A stretch of DNA of 64,000 bases, taken from contig JABTUM010000002.1 in assembly GCA_015075375.1 (NCBI GenBank), positions 1,227,393-1,291,392 of the forward strand, written 5' to 3'. A program made the position numbers and the translations under genes. Source of the DNA: Planctomycetota bacterium (GTDB lineage Bacteria > Planctomycetota > SZUA-567 > H5-PLA8). The first letter of the stretch is position 1; each line of letters opens with the position of its first letter. Under the pieces are notes generated by a model. The model ran no database searches and was not told the DNA's origin. It saw only the letters and a program-made list of their open reading frames with translations. Shown here one piece after another: positions 8,970 through 17,908 of the stretch.

Positions 8970-9378
8970 AGAGCCTGCCTCCGTCTTCTTTCGGCTTTGC
9001 GTCTTCCTTCCGGCGGCCGGCACGATCGCCGCCGCGGCGCCCGCGACCTTGATCGGCGGGCGGATCGGCGTCGTCTTCGGCATCGTCTTCGCCGGCATCC
9101 TCGGGGTCCGGGTCCTCGTCGTCGCCGGCGTCGAGGTCTTTGAGGACCGGCTTGCCGTCGGGGCCGGTGACGAGTTCCTTGAGGCGCTTCTCGGCTTTAT
9201 TGAGGATGCCGTGGCACTGCTTGAGCGCCTTCACGCCGCGTTCGTAGAGCGCGAGGCTCTCGTCGAGCGGCTTGTCGCCGGTCTCGAGGAGGCGGACGAT
9301 TTCTTCGAGTTCGGCGAGCCGATCTTCGAAGGCTTCGGCCGGTTCGGATCCGGCGGGCTTGGCGTTTTTCTTACTCAT
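8956..9378 (-). CDS. xseB: Exodeoxyribonuclease VII small subunit, long acidic tail
   Basis: Residues about 15-85 match XseB (AFEDRLAELEEIVRLLETGDKPLDESLALYERGV...), the small subunit that binds XseA to degrade single-stranded DNA. The protein is 140 residues, against about 70-80 for typical XseB; the extra part is a low-complexity tail of Asp/Glu/Pro followed by Arg/Lys. The ATG at 9378 directly precedes the conserved region. The partner xseA lies about 1 kb upstream on the same strand, separated by an MBL hydrolase gene. Confidence 0.88.
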   Translation of the reverse strand: MSKKNAKPAGSEPAEAFEDRLAELEEIVRLLETGDKPLDESLALYERGVKALKQCHGILNKAEKRLKELVTGPDGKPVLKDLDAGDDEDPDPEDAGEDDAEDDADPPADQGRGRRGGDRAGRRKEDAKPKEDGGRLFGGV

Positions 9379-9505
9379 GGCGGGGCCGTTGTACCGGAAA
9401 GTGCGCGGGGCGCAACGCGCGGGCGGGGGTTCGGATTGCAGCATTCGGATTGGGGATTGAACGGCGGAATGATTTCGAAGCGCGCTGCACGCGATCTGTT
9501 TCGTT

Positions 9506-9540
9506 CACCTCCCCTGCCCCTCCTTGGCAAGGAGGGGAAA
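9506..9540. repeat. Dispersed hairpin repeat, copy C (short form)
   Basis: CACCTCCCCTGCCCCTCCTTG is followed by its partner GGCAAGGAGGGGAAA. About 20 bases before it lies a GCGCGCTGCACGC mini-palindrome, which also precedes the copies near 18007 and 45130. Confidence 0.75.
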
Positions 9541-9576
9541 CGGATAGGACAACAGCTTTAATCGCGGCCGAACCGG

Positions 9577-10299
9577 CTAGCCGCGCATCGCGGGCTGGCC
9601 GGCGAGCTGGCGTTCGATCTCTTCGATAGCCAGCGGGAGATGCTGCTGCGCTTGCTGCATCACGGGATAGCGATGCCCGGGCAGGAGGACGCTGAAGGAT
9701 TCATCGCGCAGGCGCAGAAGGGATTGGCGGAAGATCGCGCGATCGGCGTCGGGGTTGAGGAAGACGGTGACTTTGCCGCCCCAGTAGAAGAGATCGCCGC
9801 AGGCCAGGACGCGGGCGCCGTCGAGTTCGGCAAAGAACCCGAACATATGCGCGCAGTGGCCGGGGAGGTGAATCGCGGTGAGGTTGAGGCCGGCGGCCGC
9901 GAAGGTTTCGCCGGCGGCGATGCGCTCATCCGGCGGCGTGGGGTCGATGCGATACCCGTCGGGCCGGGCTTCGGGCGCGTATTGCCCTCCACGCAACATG
10001 TATTCGGCCGCGCCTTCGGGCGCATAAATCTTCGCGCCGGTTCGTTCGCGCCAGTAGTTGGCGCCTTTGACGTGGTCCCAGTGCGCGTGGGTGATCACGA
10101 TGGCCTTGATCTCGTGCGGTTTCACGCCGTCCCAAGCCAGTTGGCGTTCGATCAACTCGGGCCGCTCGCCGCAGCCGGCGTCGACCATGGCGTAGCCTTC
10201 GGGCCCGCGGAGCAGGTAGACGTTGCAATCGCCTGCGGCGGTGAAGCCCGGTCCGACGCTGCCGCCGCCGATCCAGTAAATCGATTCGGAAAGCCGCAT
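9577..10299 (-). CDS. MBL-fold metallo-hydrolase
   Basis: This 240-residue protein has the metallo-beta-lactamase fold signature THAHWDHVKG (H-x-H-x-D-H), the later ligands GHCAHMFG and GDLFYWGG, and LPGHRYPV near the end. Enzymes of this glyoxalase II-like group hydrolyse thioesters, lactones or phosphodiesters; the substrate here is unknown. AAGGAG lies 8 bases before the ATG. It stands between xseA and xseB on the same strand. Confidence 0.85.
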   Translation of the reverse strand: MRLSESIYWIGGGSVGPGFTAAGDCNVYLLRGPEGYAMVDAGCGERPELIERQLAWDGVKPHEIKAIVITHAHWDHVKGANYWRERTGAKIYAPEGAAEYMLRGGQYAPEARPDGYRIDPTPPDERIAAGETFAAAGLNLTAIHLPGHCAHMFGFFAELDGARVLACGDLFYWGGKVTVFLNPDADRAIFRQSLLRLRDESFSVLLPGHRYPVMQQAQQHLPLAIEEIERQLAGQPAMRG

Positions 10300-10349
10300 A
10301 AATACGCTCCTTATTAAGAATAGGTTGCGCGCCGCGCGGGCGGTTGCGT

Positions 10350-10385
10350 CCACTTTCCCTGCTCCGCTTTCGCCAGGAGGGGAAA
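10350..10385. repeat. Degenerate copy of the dispersed hairpin repeat
   Basis: CACTTTCCCTGCTCCGC and CCAGGAGGGGAAACGGA keep the right half of the CACCTCCCC/GGAGGGG repeat but the left half has mutated, so pairing is weaker. Confidence 0.5.
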
Positions 10386-10408
10386 CGGAATACGGCCCGG
10401 ACGTCGCC

Positions 10409-11689
10409 CTACGCGCTCGATCCACCTCCGGGTTCGCAACGTTCGACCTTCGAGATCACGCGCCCGTCGCGCAGGCGGGTGACGAGTCCGGTTCCAGGGG
10501 GCGCGTCGGCCAGACTGCGAACCATGCGCCCGTCTGCGCGCTGGGTGACGGAGTAGCCGCGTTCGAGGACGCGCAGGGGCGAGAGCGCGTCGAGGCGCGC
10601 GGCGAGGGCGCCGATGCGCTCGCCGGCGTCGCGGCGCATGCGGCGTCCGCCGAGGCTCAGGCGTTCCTGGAGTTCGTCGAGGCGCTGGCGGTGCTGCTGC
10701 AGGCGTTCTTCGGGATGGCGCAAGGCCCAGCTTCCGGCGAGGGCGCGGAGGCGTTCGCGGGCGAGTTCGACGCGGGCGACGAGGGCCTCGGGGAGCGCGG
10801 CCTGGAGCCGGTTCAGGTGTTCGAGCACGGCCGCGTATTCGGGCACGACGAGTTCGCCGGCCTGGCTGGGCGTGGCGGCGCGGACGTCGGCGACGAAATC
10901 GGCGATGGTGAAATCGACCTCGTGCCCCACGGCGCTGACGACAGGGATCTCGGAGGCGGCGATGGCGCGGGCGACGACTTCTTCGTTGAAGGCCCAGAGA
11001 TCCTCGAGGCTTCCGCCGCCGCGGCCGACGATCATCACGTCGGCGCAGCGCGCGGCGTTGACGGCGCGGATGGCGGCGGCGATCTTCGCGGCCGCGCCTT
11101 CGCCCTGCACGGGGACGGGCGCGATAATCAGTTCGAGCTTCGGCCAGCGCCGCGCGATGACCTTGAACATGTCGCGGATCGCGGCGCCGCTGGGGCTGGT
11201 GACGAGCGCGATGCGGCGCGGATAAAGCGGGAGCGGCCGTTTGCGGCCGGGATCGAAGAGGCCTTCGGCTTCGAGCTTGGCTTTGAGGGCCTCGAAGGCC
11301 GCGGCCAGTGCGCCGACGCCCGAGGCTTCGAGGCGTTCGACCACGAACTGGTACTGCCCGCGCGGCTCGTAGACGCTCACCCGCCCCTGCGCGAGGACCT
11401 GCATTCCGTCGCGCGGTTCGAAGCGAAGCTTCGCCGCGGCGCTGCGCCAGAGGACGCACGAGAGCTGCGCGGCCGCGTCCTTGAGCGTGAAGTAGCAGTG
11501 CCCGCTGGTGTAGGTCTTGAAGTTGGAGATCTCGCCTTCGACCCAGAGCGGCGGGAGCTGGCCTTCGAGCAATCCTTTGATGCGGCGGGTCAGGTCGGAA
11601 ACGCTGAGCGCTTCGCGTTCCCGCTCGGGCGGATCGCCGCCGGGCTTGGAGGATCTGCGAACCGGATCGAAGAGGCCGCCGTGGCGCAT
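10409..11689 (-). CDS. xseA: Exodeoxyribonuclease VII large subunit
   Basis: This 426-residue protein is the catalytic subunit of exonuclease VII. It has the N-terminal OB-fold (SDLTRRIKGLLEGQLPPLWVEGEISNFK), then the nuclease core with VTSPSGAAIRD, GRGGGSLEDLWAFN and AVGHEVDFTI, a coiled-coil region and the C-terminal RVLERGYSVT block. The ATG at 11689 lies 62 bases after the stop of the YmdB-like gene; no strong ribosome site is seen, so a start slightly upstream is possible. Both subunits are present in the window. Confidence 0.93.
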   Translation of the reverse strand: MRHGGLFDPVRRSSKPGGDPPEREREALSVSDLTRRIKGLLEGQLPPLWVEGEISNFKTYTSGHCYFTLKDAAAQLSCVLWRSAAAKLRFEPRDGMQVLAQGRVSVYEPRGQYQFVVERLEASGVGALAAAFEALKAKLEAEGLFDPGRKRPLPLYPRRIALVTSPSGAAIRDMFKVIARRWPKLELIIAPVPVQGEGAAAKIAAAIRAVNAARCADVMIVGRGGGSLEDLWAFNEEVVARAIAASEIPVVSAVGHEVDFTIADFVADVRAATPSQAGELVVPEYAAVLEHLNRLQAALPEALVARVELARERLRALAGSWALRHPEERLQQHRQRLDELQERLSLGGRRMRRDAGERIGALAARLDALSPLRVLERGYSVTQRADGRMVRSLADAPPGTGLVTRLRDGRVISKVERCEPGGGSSA

Positions 11690-11751
11690 GAAGAGACGGT
11701 AATCGTTTTTGGGGCGCGCGTAAACCGTAACGGCGGTGGGCGGAGACCGGG

Positions 11752-12561
11752 CTACTCGCCGTCTTCCACGTCGCCTTCGAGCGGGACTTGGAAACGCTCG
11801 ATGCTTTCGGCTTTCCCGCTTTCGACGTTGATGCGCAGGACGACGCCGCAGGCGAGTTCGTGGCCTTCGACGACTTCGAAGCGCGCAGGGACGCCGGTGG
11901 TGAGGCGGTGCAGGACGGCTTCGGCGGAGCGCCCGATGACGGAGTCGTAGGGGCCGCTCATGCCCAAGTCGGTGAGGTAGGCCATGCCGCGCGGGAGGAT
12001 GCGTTCGTCGGCGGTCTGGATGTGGGTGTGGGTGCCGACCATGGCGGAGGCGCGCCCGTCGAGGTGCCAGCCCATGGCGGTCTTCTCGCTGGTCGCTTCG
12101 GCGTGGAAGTCGACGAGGATGACGCGGGTCTTGGAACCGATCTCGTGGATGACGCGGTCCATGGCGAGGAAGGGGCATTCGAGCGCTTCCATGAAGATGC
12201 GCCCCATAACGTTGACGATGGCGATCTGGAATCCGCCGCGGGTTTCGTAGAGCCCCCAGCCGCGGCCGGGCGCGGTGGAGGGGTAGTTCGCGGGGCGGAG
12301 CACGCGGGTGTCGTTGACGACGCCGACGTATTCTTTGTTGCGGAAAAAGTGGTCGCCGCTGGTGAGCGCCTCGATGCCGTAGCTGGTGAGCTTATGGAGC
12401 GTGCTGGCGGTGATGCCGCTGCCGCCGGCGGAGTTCTCGCCGTTGGCGACGATGAAGTCGGGGTCGTACTTGGCCTTGAGCTTCGGGATGGCGTGGCAGA
12501 CGGCTTTGCGGCCCGGACGTCCGACGACGTCTCCGAAGAAGAGCACGGTCACGGTGGACAA
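11752..12561 (-). CDS. YmdB-family (TIGR00282) metallophosphoesterase
   Basis: The 269-residue product matches the YmdB/TIGR00282 family: FGDVVGRPGR at the N-terminus, NGENSAGGSGIT, GDHFF, DFHAEATSEK and GTHTHIQTADE supply the two-metal site. Family members hydrolyse 2',3'-cyclic nucleotides. In Bacillus YmdB acts with RNase Y, whose gene is also in this window but not adjacent. The gene lies directly upstream of xseA. Confidence 0.9.
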   Translation of the reverse strand: MSTVTVLFFGDVVGRPGRKAVCHAIPKLKAKYDPDFIVANGENSAGGSGITASTLHKLTSYGIEALTSGDHFFRNKEYVGVVNDTRVLRPANYPSTAPGRGWGLYETRGGFQIAIVNVMGRIFMEALECPFLAMDRVIHEIGSKTRVILVDFHAEATSEKTAMGWHLDGRASAMVGTHTHIQTADERILPRGMAYLTDLGMSGPYDSVIGRSAEAVLHRLTTGVPARFEVVEGHELACGVVLRINVESGKAESIERFQVPLEGDVEDGE

Positions 12562-12716
12562 CGGACGGCCTTTCTAAGCGGCCGCGAAGAGACGGCGCCG
12601 GCCGCGGCGCGCGCTCTATTGTGCCGATTGACGGCGAGCGCGCAAGCGTCAGGTCTAGGCGCGGGGGATCCGCGAAGGCGCTGGCAATCCCGAAAGGCTC
12701 CGCGAAAATCGGGCGT

Positions 12717-13517
12717 ATGAACCTCGCCATGCGCTCGTTGCTGTGCGTCTTAGGCCTCGCGGCGATGTGCGCGGCGGGCGAAGGAGCCGCGCCCATGAAG
12801 CTCGTCATTCTGGCCGGGCAGTCGAACGTGGTCGGCAGAGGCAAGGCCGATGAACTTCCGGAAGCGTTCGCCAAACCTCCGGAGCAGGTGCGGCTCTTCG
12901 AGAAAGGCGCCTGGAAGGCATTGACGGCCGGCTCGAGCGTGGGACCTGAGGTGGGCGCGGGGTTCGCGCTGGCGGCGGCATGGCCGCAACGCGAGATCGG
13001 GCTGCTCAAGGTGGCCGCAGGCGGCACGTCGCTGCTCGATTGGTGGCCGGATGGCGCGCCAAGGCCGGAAGGCGCCGCGCCTCAAAAGGGAAAGGGGCTG
13101 TACGCGAAGCTGCTCGCGGAATTCGGAGCCGCCACGAAAGACCGGCCGTTCGAATTGGTGGCGTTTTTCTGGGGCCAGGGGCTGGGCGATGCGAAGGACG
13201 GACTGGGACCGACGCGCGAAAAAAACATCACGCTTTTCATCGGGCGCCTGCGCAAAGATCTGGGCAAGCCGGATCTGCCCTTCGTCTTCAGCCAGATGCC
13301 GCAGGTGCTGGAATCGAAGCATCCCGACGTCAAACTGATTCGAGCGGGCAACGAAGCGATCGCGCGAAATGTCGCGGGTACCGCCCTGTTTCCCACCGAC
13401 GGGCTTGAACTGTGGCCCGATGGCGTGCACTACACCACTGCCGGACAGCTTCAGTACGGCGCTCGCATGGCCGAAGCGCTGCTGAAGGCGGTCGGACCTG
13501 CCGCTCCCGGGAAGTAG
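12717..13517 (+). CDS. Secreted SGNH hydrolase, sialate-esterase type, altered block III
   Basis: The 266-residue protein has a hydrophobic leader and a SASA-type SGNH fold with AGQSN near residue 39 and PDGVHYT near 239 as the catalytic Ser and Asp/His. The usual WYQGESD block reads FFWGQGLGD here, so the oxyanion-hole Gln is kept but the Glu-Ser pair is lost. The ATG at 12717 or 12729 both give a leader; 12717 is taken. It stands divergently from the YmdB-like gene. Confidence 0.8.
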   Translation: MNLAMRSLLCVLGLAAMCAAGEGAAPMKLVILAGQSNVVGRGKADELPEAFAKPPEQVRLFEKGAWKALTAGSSVGPEVGAGFALAAAWPQREIGLLKVAAGGTSLLDWWPDGAPRPEGAAPQKGKGLYAKLLAEFGAATKDRPFELVAFFWGQGLGDAKDGLGPTREKNITLFIGRLRKDLGKPDLPFVFSQMPQVLESKHPDVKLIRAGNEAIARNVAGTALFPTDGLELWPDGVHYTTAGQLQYGARMAEALLKAVGPAAPGK

Positions 13518-13596
13518 TACCGGCTCTTGGGACCGGTTAAGCTGAATGTTCGAACGCGGCAGGCGCAGGCGCGCAGGGCCGCCGAGGGCAGCGCCG

Positions 13597-13923
13597 ATGT
13601 CCACTCCCAACGCTCCGGACCTTGTCTTTCAGGCCGATTCGTTCGCGGCGTTTTGGGAGATCTTCAAGTTCCGGCAGCCGGAGCTCTCGGCGCTGACCAA
13701 GGCCTGCGTTGAAGCCCGGCGCGTGCGCATCGCGGATGTGAACGGCCGGCAGATGATCTTCGAGGGGCTGGGCTGGGAGCACGCGGAGATCGCCGAGGTG
13801 CTGAAGGCCGCGGGCGCGGCGTTCAATCCGCAGTACGTGCGCAAGGCCCCCGCCGACGGGAGCACGGAGAAGGAGTACAAGCTTTCCGTGCGCTATCCGT
13901 GGGCGCAGGACCGCGTGATGTAA
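13597..13923 (+). CDS. Conserved-looking small protein of unknown function
   Basis: This 108-residue frame (MSTPNAPDLVFQADSFAAFW...) has no signal peptide or membrane segment. Acidic and basic residues are mixed and the end EKEYKLSVRYPWAQDRVM is beta-like. GAGGG lies about 9 bases before the ATG. It follows the SGNH gene by 79 bases and faces the transglutaminase-like gene. I do not recognise the family. Confidence 0.6.
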   Translation: MSTPNAPDLVFQADSFAAFWEIFKFRQPELSALTKACVEARRVRIADVNGRQMIFEGLGWEHAEIAEVLKAAGAAFNPQYVRKAPADGSTEKEYKLSVRYPWAQDRVM

Positions 13924-13969
13924 CCACCGCCGAGAGGCAGTTCTGCCCTTAGTCCGAGCCCGACCCGCT

Positions 13970-15532
13970 TTACTTGGCCGCGGGCGCCGCCGGAGGCTTG
14001 GCGGCGGCGGTCTGTATGGACGGCGCGGGTTCGGGCGTCCAGGCCAGCGTGCCGCAGCGAATGGTCAGGTCCTGCATCTGCGGAAGCTTTTCGCTTTCGG
14101 GCAGGTCGGCCTCGAAGACGAATGGATTCGCGTCGGCGGTCTTTTCGATGATCTTCACTTCACCGTCCCACTTGGGCGCTTCTTTGTAGCGATAGATGAC
14201 GGTCAACGGCGCGGCCTTCAGGTCCGCGCCGGCGGCGGCGGTGAGGGTCACCTTGTTTTTGCCGGGCATCAGGTGCGGGGCGGCCATGGCGTTGTGGGAG
14301 AAGATCGTCTGCAGCAGGATCTTATGCAGCACGGCCTTGCCCTTGAGCGCAAGCTTGACCTGATAGTCGTGGCGGCCGGTGGCCGCTTTGGCCACGTCCT
14401 TGTCGAAGACGCCTTTGTACTCCTTCTTCCCCGAGTCCTTGCCGGACAGCACGGGCGCCCAGACTTTGCCGTTGTCCACCGAGACGAAGGCCTCGACGGC
14501 ATCGCCTGCCTCCGTGCAGGTGGCTTCGAGGGCCAAGGCGCCGCCGGTGATGTAGAACGAGCATTTCACGGGGAAGATCCATTCGCCTTCGCCGGACAAG
14601 CCCGCTGCGCCGTGCTGGATGCCTCGCGCGGAGATCATGCCGTCCGTGTGGTCGCCGAGTTCCAGGTGAGGCGAGTAGTTGATGCGCCCGTTGGCGTAGT
14701 GGCGGAAGCTGTTGGAAACGCCGCTCCAATTCTTGATCACGTAGGGTTCCCAGAACTTGAAGAGGAAGGGCTCTGCGTCACGGTCCTTGCCTCCGCAGGT
14801 GTGCATCGGGCCGGCCTGCTTGCCGCTGAACGATCCCGGCAGGGGTTTGCCTTCGGGCCACCAGGAGCGCACGATCTCTTCGCCCTTGCGCAGTGCGCAG
14901 GCCTTGACGTTCCAGGCGCTCTTGGCGGGTTCGTAAGCCAGCACCTTAAAGCCGCTGGCGAAGGCCATGGGATCGTCGCCGCAGTGGCACAGGCCCGGCG
15001 CCGCGCGCTTTTCGGCGACGGCATCCTTGACCAGCGACGGATCCTTCTGCAACTCCTCGAAGGACGCGATGTGCGGCTTTTCGCCCCGGGTGTACACGTA
15101 GAAGTTGGCGAAGGTATCGAAGCCGTGCCAGCCGCCGTCGTAAAAGGCTTCGTAGAAGGTGTGCGATCCGTCGGTGTGGCAGACGACGCGCGCTTTCAAC
15201 CCCGCGGCTTCGAGGAGCCCCTTCATGCAGGTGCCTTGCGAACCGCAGAGCGTATTGCCCATCACGTTCAAGGTTTTGAGCGGGATTCGAGACTCGGGCA
15301 GGTTCTTGTAATGAAAGACGCGCTGGCGAAAGAAGTGATAAAGCGCCAAGGCTTTCTGTTCGTCGGTCATCTCCGGCTTGATGACATCCCGCACGATGGT
15401 TTCCAGGCTGGAACAGTCCACGGTCCGGTCGGTCGCGACCCACGGTTCGGCCACTTCGGCGCCCGCGCGCGGGGCGGTCACGGCGGCCATCACGAGCCCC
15501 AACACGAATCCGGCCAACCGAATCGAGCGCAT
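13970..15532 (-). CDS. Exported transglutaminase-like protein
   Basis: The 520-residue product has a signal peptide (MRSIRLAGFVLGLVMAAVTAPRAGA). A transglutaminase-like core lies at about 50-180: GSQGTCMKGLLEAAGLKARVV holds the Cys and SHTFYEAFYDGGWHGFD the His and Asp. Beyond residue 200 the protein is beta-rich, with an Ala/Pro-rich end. Such proteins act outside the membrane as peptidases or amidases on cell wall or proteins; the substrate is unknown. AAGGAGG before the ATG fixes the start. It is divergent from the regulator gene at 15663. Confidence 0.8.
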   Translation of the reverse strand: MRSIRLAGFVLGLVMAAVTAPRAGAEVAEPWVATDRTVDCSSLETIVRDVIKPEMTDEQKALALYHFFRQRVFHYKNLPESRIPLKTLNVMGNTLCGSQGTCMKGLLEAAGLKARVVCHTDGSHTFYEAFYDGGWHGFDTFANFYVYTRGEKPHIASFEELQKDPSLVKDAVAEKRAAPGLCHCGDDPMAFASGFKVLAYEPAKSAWNVKACALRKGEEIVRSWWPEGKPLPGSFSGKQAGPMHTCGGKDRDAEPFLFKFWEPYVIKNWSGVSNSFRHYANGRINYSPHLELGDHTDGMISARGIQHGAAGLSGEGEWIFPVKCSFYITGGALALEATCTEAGDAVEAFVSVDNGKVWAPVLSGKDSGKKEYKGVFDKDVAKAATGRHDYQVKLALKGKAVLHKILLQTIFSHNAMAAPHLMPGKNKVTLTAAAGADLKAAPLTVIYRYKEAPKWDGEVKIIEKTADANPFVFEADLPESEKLPQMQDLTIRCGTLAWTPEPAPSIQTAAAKPPAAPAAK

Positions 15533-15633
15533 GCGGACCTCCTTAATAAAGAATGAAGCCGGAGCAGCGCTGGGGATGCCCCGGCCGCCATCCTTATATA
15601 CGCCGGCGCAGGAAGCTCGAATGAGCGGTTTTC

Positions 15634-15651
15634 TTATCTGTCTTTATCTGT
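15634..15651 (+). promoter_or_regulatory. Tandem TTATCTGT motif before the regulator gene
   Basis: TTATCTGT occurs twice, 10 bases apart (one helical turn), just before an AT-rich stretch TATTCTATAT and the regulator start. It could be an autoregulatory operator or part of the promoter. Confidence 0.35.
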
Positions 15652-15662
15652 ATTCTATATTC

Positions 15663-16826
15663 ATGGGCACGACCTCCCGCGCTTCAAAAGCGCCCGCCGA
15701 CGGCGACCGGCTCCAGGCCCCGCGCGGGCGGCCGGTATCGGCGCAAGCGGCCTGGCGGCGTCTGGCCGCGCTGCTGCGCCGGCGGCTGTTGGACGGAACT
15801 TGGCCGGCAGGCACGGTGCTGCCGTCGGTGCGGGCGCTGGCGCGAGAGTTCGGAACGGGCAAGCAGGCGGCGGCGCTGGCCGTTCGCGCGCTCCGGCAAG
15901 AAGGCCGGATCGGCGGGCAGGAGCGCCGGCGGCTGATCGCTTTGCAGCCCGAAGACGCCTGCGCGCTGACCGGAAAACTGGTGCTGCTGGCGTCCGGAAA
16001 CCCGCTGGGTCTGCAGCACGAAGATGGCTGGGCCAGCGAGATTTACCGCGGGATCTTCAACGCCGCGGGGCACAGCGGCACTCCGCTGATCGTCGCGCAC
16101 GGCTCGGCCCTGCGCACCCGGCTGCCGCTGGAACTTGAAGAGCTTCCGCTGCAAGGCGTGCTGCTTTTCGGGCAGATGCGCATCCCGCTGCTGCGGCGCT
16201 ACGCGCAACTCGGTATGCCGGTGGTGCTGGTGGACCGCCCGCTCGAGAACGTACGCATCCACAGCGTGAGCCTGGATAACGTTCACGCGGCGGCGGACGC
16301 CACCGCGCGCTTGATCGCGCTGGGGCACCGCCGCATCGCGTTCCTGCGCTTCATTCAAATGGGCCTGCTGGACGTGGACGCCGATGCGAAAGAGCGGCAG
16401 CGCGGCTACCAGCGCGCGTTGCGGGAAGCGGGGCTGGACGCGCGGCCGCCGCGGCGTTCGAAGGCGGCGGAGCAGGGCACGGTCTTTAACATCTTCCCCA
16501 CCGACCGCCCCGGGGCATGCACAGGCATCGACGCGCTGCTGGCCGCGCGCCCGCGCTTCAGTGCCGTGGTCTGCTACAGCACGGCGCCGATCCCGCTGTT
16601 GCGGCATGCCGCGGAACGGGCGAACCTGAGGTTTCCGCGCGATCTGAGCATCGTGGCGTTCCAGGCCGCCTGGAATGCCGATCCGTTTTTCGCCGGCCCG
16701 CGCGCGGACTTCGAACGGCTTGGCCGCAAAGCGCTCGAACTGCTGCAATCTCCGCGGCGCCCGGTGCAGCAGCTCCGGCATCCGACCGTCTGGCACGACG
16801 GGCCTTCGATCGCTCCGCCGGGATAG
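15663..16826 (+). CDS. GntR-type winged helix fused to LacI-type sugar-binding domain: transcription regulator
   Basis: In 387 residues a GntR winged helix (about 25-95: LRRRLLDGTWPAGTVLPSVRALAREFGTG) is followed by a periplasmic-binding-protein-like effector domain of LacI type (about 105-375; VDRPLENVRIHSVSLDN, LIALGHRRIAF). Such AraR-like fusions sense sugars. The ATG at 15663 has no Shine-Dalgarno; an in-frame ATG at 15621 follows AGGAAGCTCGA and would add 14 hydrophobic residues, so the start is unsure. The gene is divergent from the transglutaminase-like gene and convergent with a sugar isomerase gene, either of which may be a target. Confidence 0.85.
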   Translation: MGTTSRASKAPADGDRLQAPRGRPVSAQAAWRRLAALLRRRLLDGTWPAGTVLPSVRALAREFGTGKQAAALAVRALRQEGRIGGQERRRLIALQPEDACALTGKLVLLASGNPLGLQHEDGWASEIYRGIFNAAGHSGTPLIVAHGSALRTRLPLELEELPLQGVLLFGQMRIPLLRRYAQLGMPVVLVDRPLENVRIHSVSLDNVHAAADATARLIALGHRRIAFLRFIQMGLLDVDADAKERQRGYQRALREAGLDARPPRRSKAAEQGTVFNIFPTDRPGACTGIDALLAARPRFSAVVCYSTAPIPLLRHAAERANLRFPRDLSIVAFQAAWNADPFFAGPRADFERLGRKALELLQSPRRPVQQLRHPTVWHDGPSIAPPG

Positions 16827-16870
16827 GCCCGCAACCTCCCTGGCGCTTGGGCGTGGCGCACGGCACGCCT

Positions 16871-16907
16871 AAAAAAAGCGCGCGACCCACCGGAGTGGAT
16901 CGCGCGC
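16871..16907 (-). terminator. Rho-independent terminator of the sugar isomerase gene
   Basis: Read on the minus strand, GCGCGCGA pairs with TCGCGCGC, extended inside by CCAC/GTGG, and is followed by seven T. It lies 24 bases after the stop codon of the gene ending at 16931. Confidence 0.85.
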
Positions 16908-16930
16908 CATGGCCGAGTTACGAAACCGAA

Positions 16931-17776
16931 TCAGAGGCCGGCTTGCGCGTAGGCCTTGTCGAGCGCATCCTTGGTGGCTTTGACGGCGTCGCGGACGTTC
17001 ATCTCGCGGACCTTCTGGTTGAAGGGTTCGACGGTGACGGGTCCGTCGTAGCCGATCTTCTTGAGCGCCTTGAGGAATCCGGCGATGTCGATCACGCCGG
17101 TGGCGGCGGGAAGTTCGCGGATGTTGTCGAGGAGTTCGTCGGTGGCGGGACTCTTGGGCGCGTCGTTGAGGTGCACGTACACGACGTCGCTCTTATCGAG
17201 CTGCTCCAGGTCCGTCACGGTGCTCTTGGCGGTATGCCAGTGCCAGCAATCGAGGAGCAGTCCGGCGTTCTCGCCGATGAAGGCGCAGGCCGCGCGCATG
17301 CCGTCCATCGTATGCAGGAAGCCGTAGGGCTTGCCCTTGCGCAGCGTATGCGGCCCGATGAATTCGAGCCCGACTGAGATGCCGTAGGATTCGCAGATGG
17401 CCGCGGCGGGCTTGATGCGTTCGACGAAGCGCTCGAGGCTCTGGCGGAAGGAGTAGATCGTCGACCACGACGGCACCCAGGTGGCGCAGCGGGTGCAGCC
17501 GATTTCGGCGGCGATTTCGCAGTCTTGCGCGAGGCGGCCCATGCTCTGCGCCCAGGCCTTCTCGGTGTCGGCTTCGCGGAAGGCGATGCCGAAGCCGAAG
17601 CTTCCGGCCTTGAGTCCGTGGTCGGCAAGGAGTTTGCGCGTATGCGCCGCGCCTTTTTCCTTCGCGTAGCCCAAGTCGAGGTCCACGCCGCCGAATCCGA
17701 ATTCGCGCGCCAGCGCCACTTGCTCTTCGAAGCCGGCCTTCTGGCCGATGGCGCCGCAATTGAGGTTCTGGAACAT
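16931..17776 (-). CDS. Sugar phosphate isomerase/epimerase (xylose isomerase-like TIM barrel)
   Basis: The 281-residue protein has the AP-endonuclease-2/xylose-isomerase-like barrel: NQ..CGAIGQ near the N-terminus, GLEFIGPHTLRKG, LLLDCWHWHTAKST (metal ligands), VYVHLNDAPKS and TVEPFNQ near the end. Family members isomerise or epimerise sugars or inositols. A clear terminator follows it. It faces the GntR/LacI-type regulator, a plausible controller. Confidence 0.85.
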   Translation of the reverse strand: MFQNLNCGAIGQKAGFEEQVALAREFGFGGVDLDLGYAKEKGAAHTRKLLADHGLKAGSFGFGIAFREADTEKAWAQSMGRLAQDCEIAAEIGCTRCATWVPSWSTIYSFRQSLERFVERIKPAAAICESYGISVGLEFIGPHTLRKGKPYGFLHTMDGMRAACAFIGENAGLLLDCWHWHTAKSTVTDLEQLDKSDVVYVHLNDAPKSPATDELLDNIRELPAATGVIDIAGFLKALKKIGYDGPVTVEPFNQKVREMNVRDAVKATKDALDKAYAQAGL

Positions 17777-17908
17777 GCTTAAGCTCCCTGGGTTCTGGTG
17801 GAAGTACGGGCTTCCGGTTTCCCCAACGGCTTACCGGTTCGGGCGCGAAAGGGAAGTGCGATTTACCGCGTAGGCGCGGAGGTCGCGGAGAAGGGCAACG
17901 GCATACAG

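Noticed and set aside
8969..9098. Longer trmB starting at ATG 9098
   Set aside because: The added residues are low-complexity, lie wholly within xseB and lack the ribosome site that precedes the TTG at 8969.
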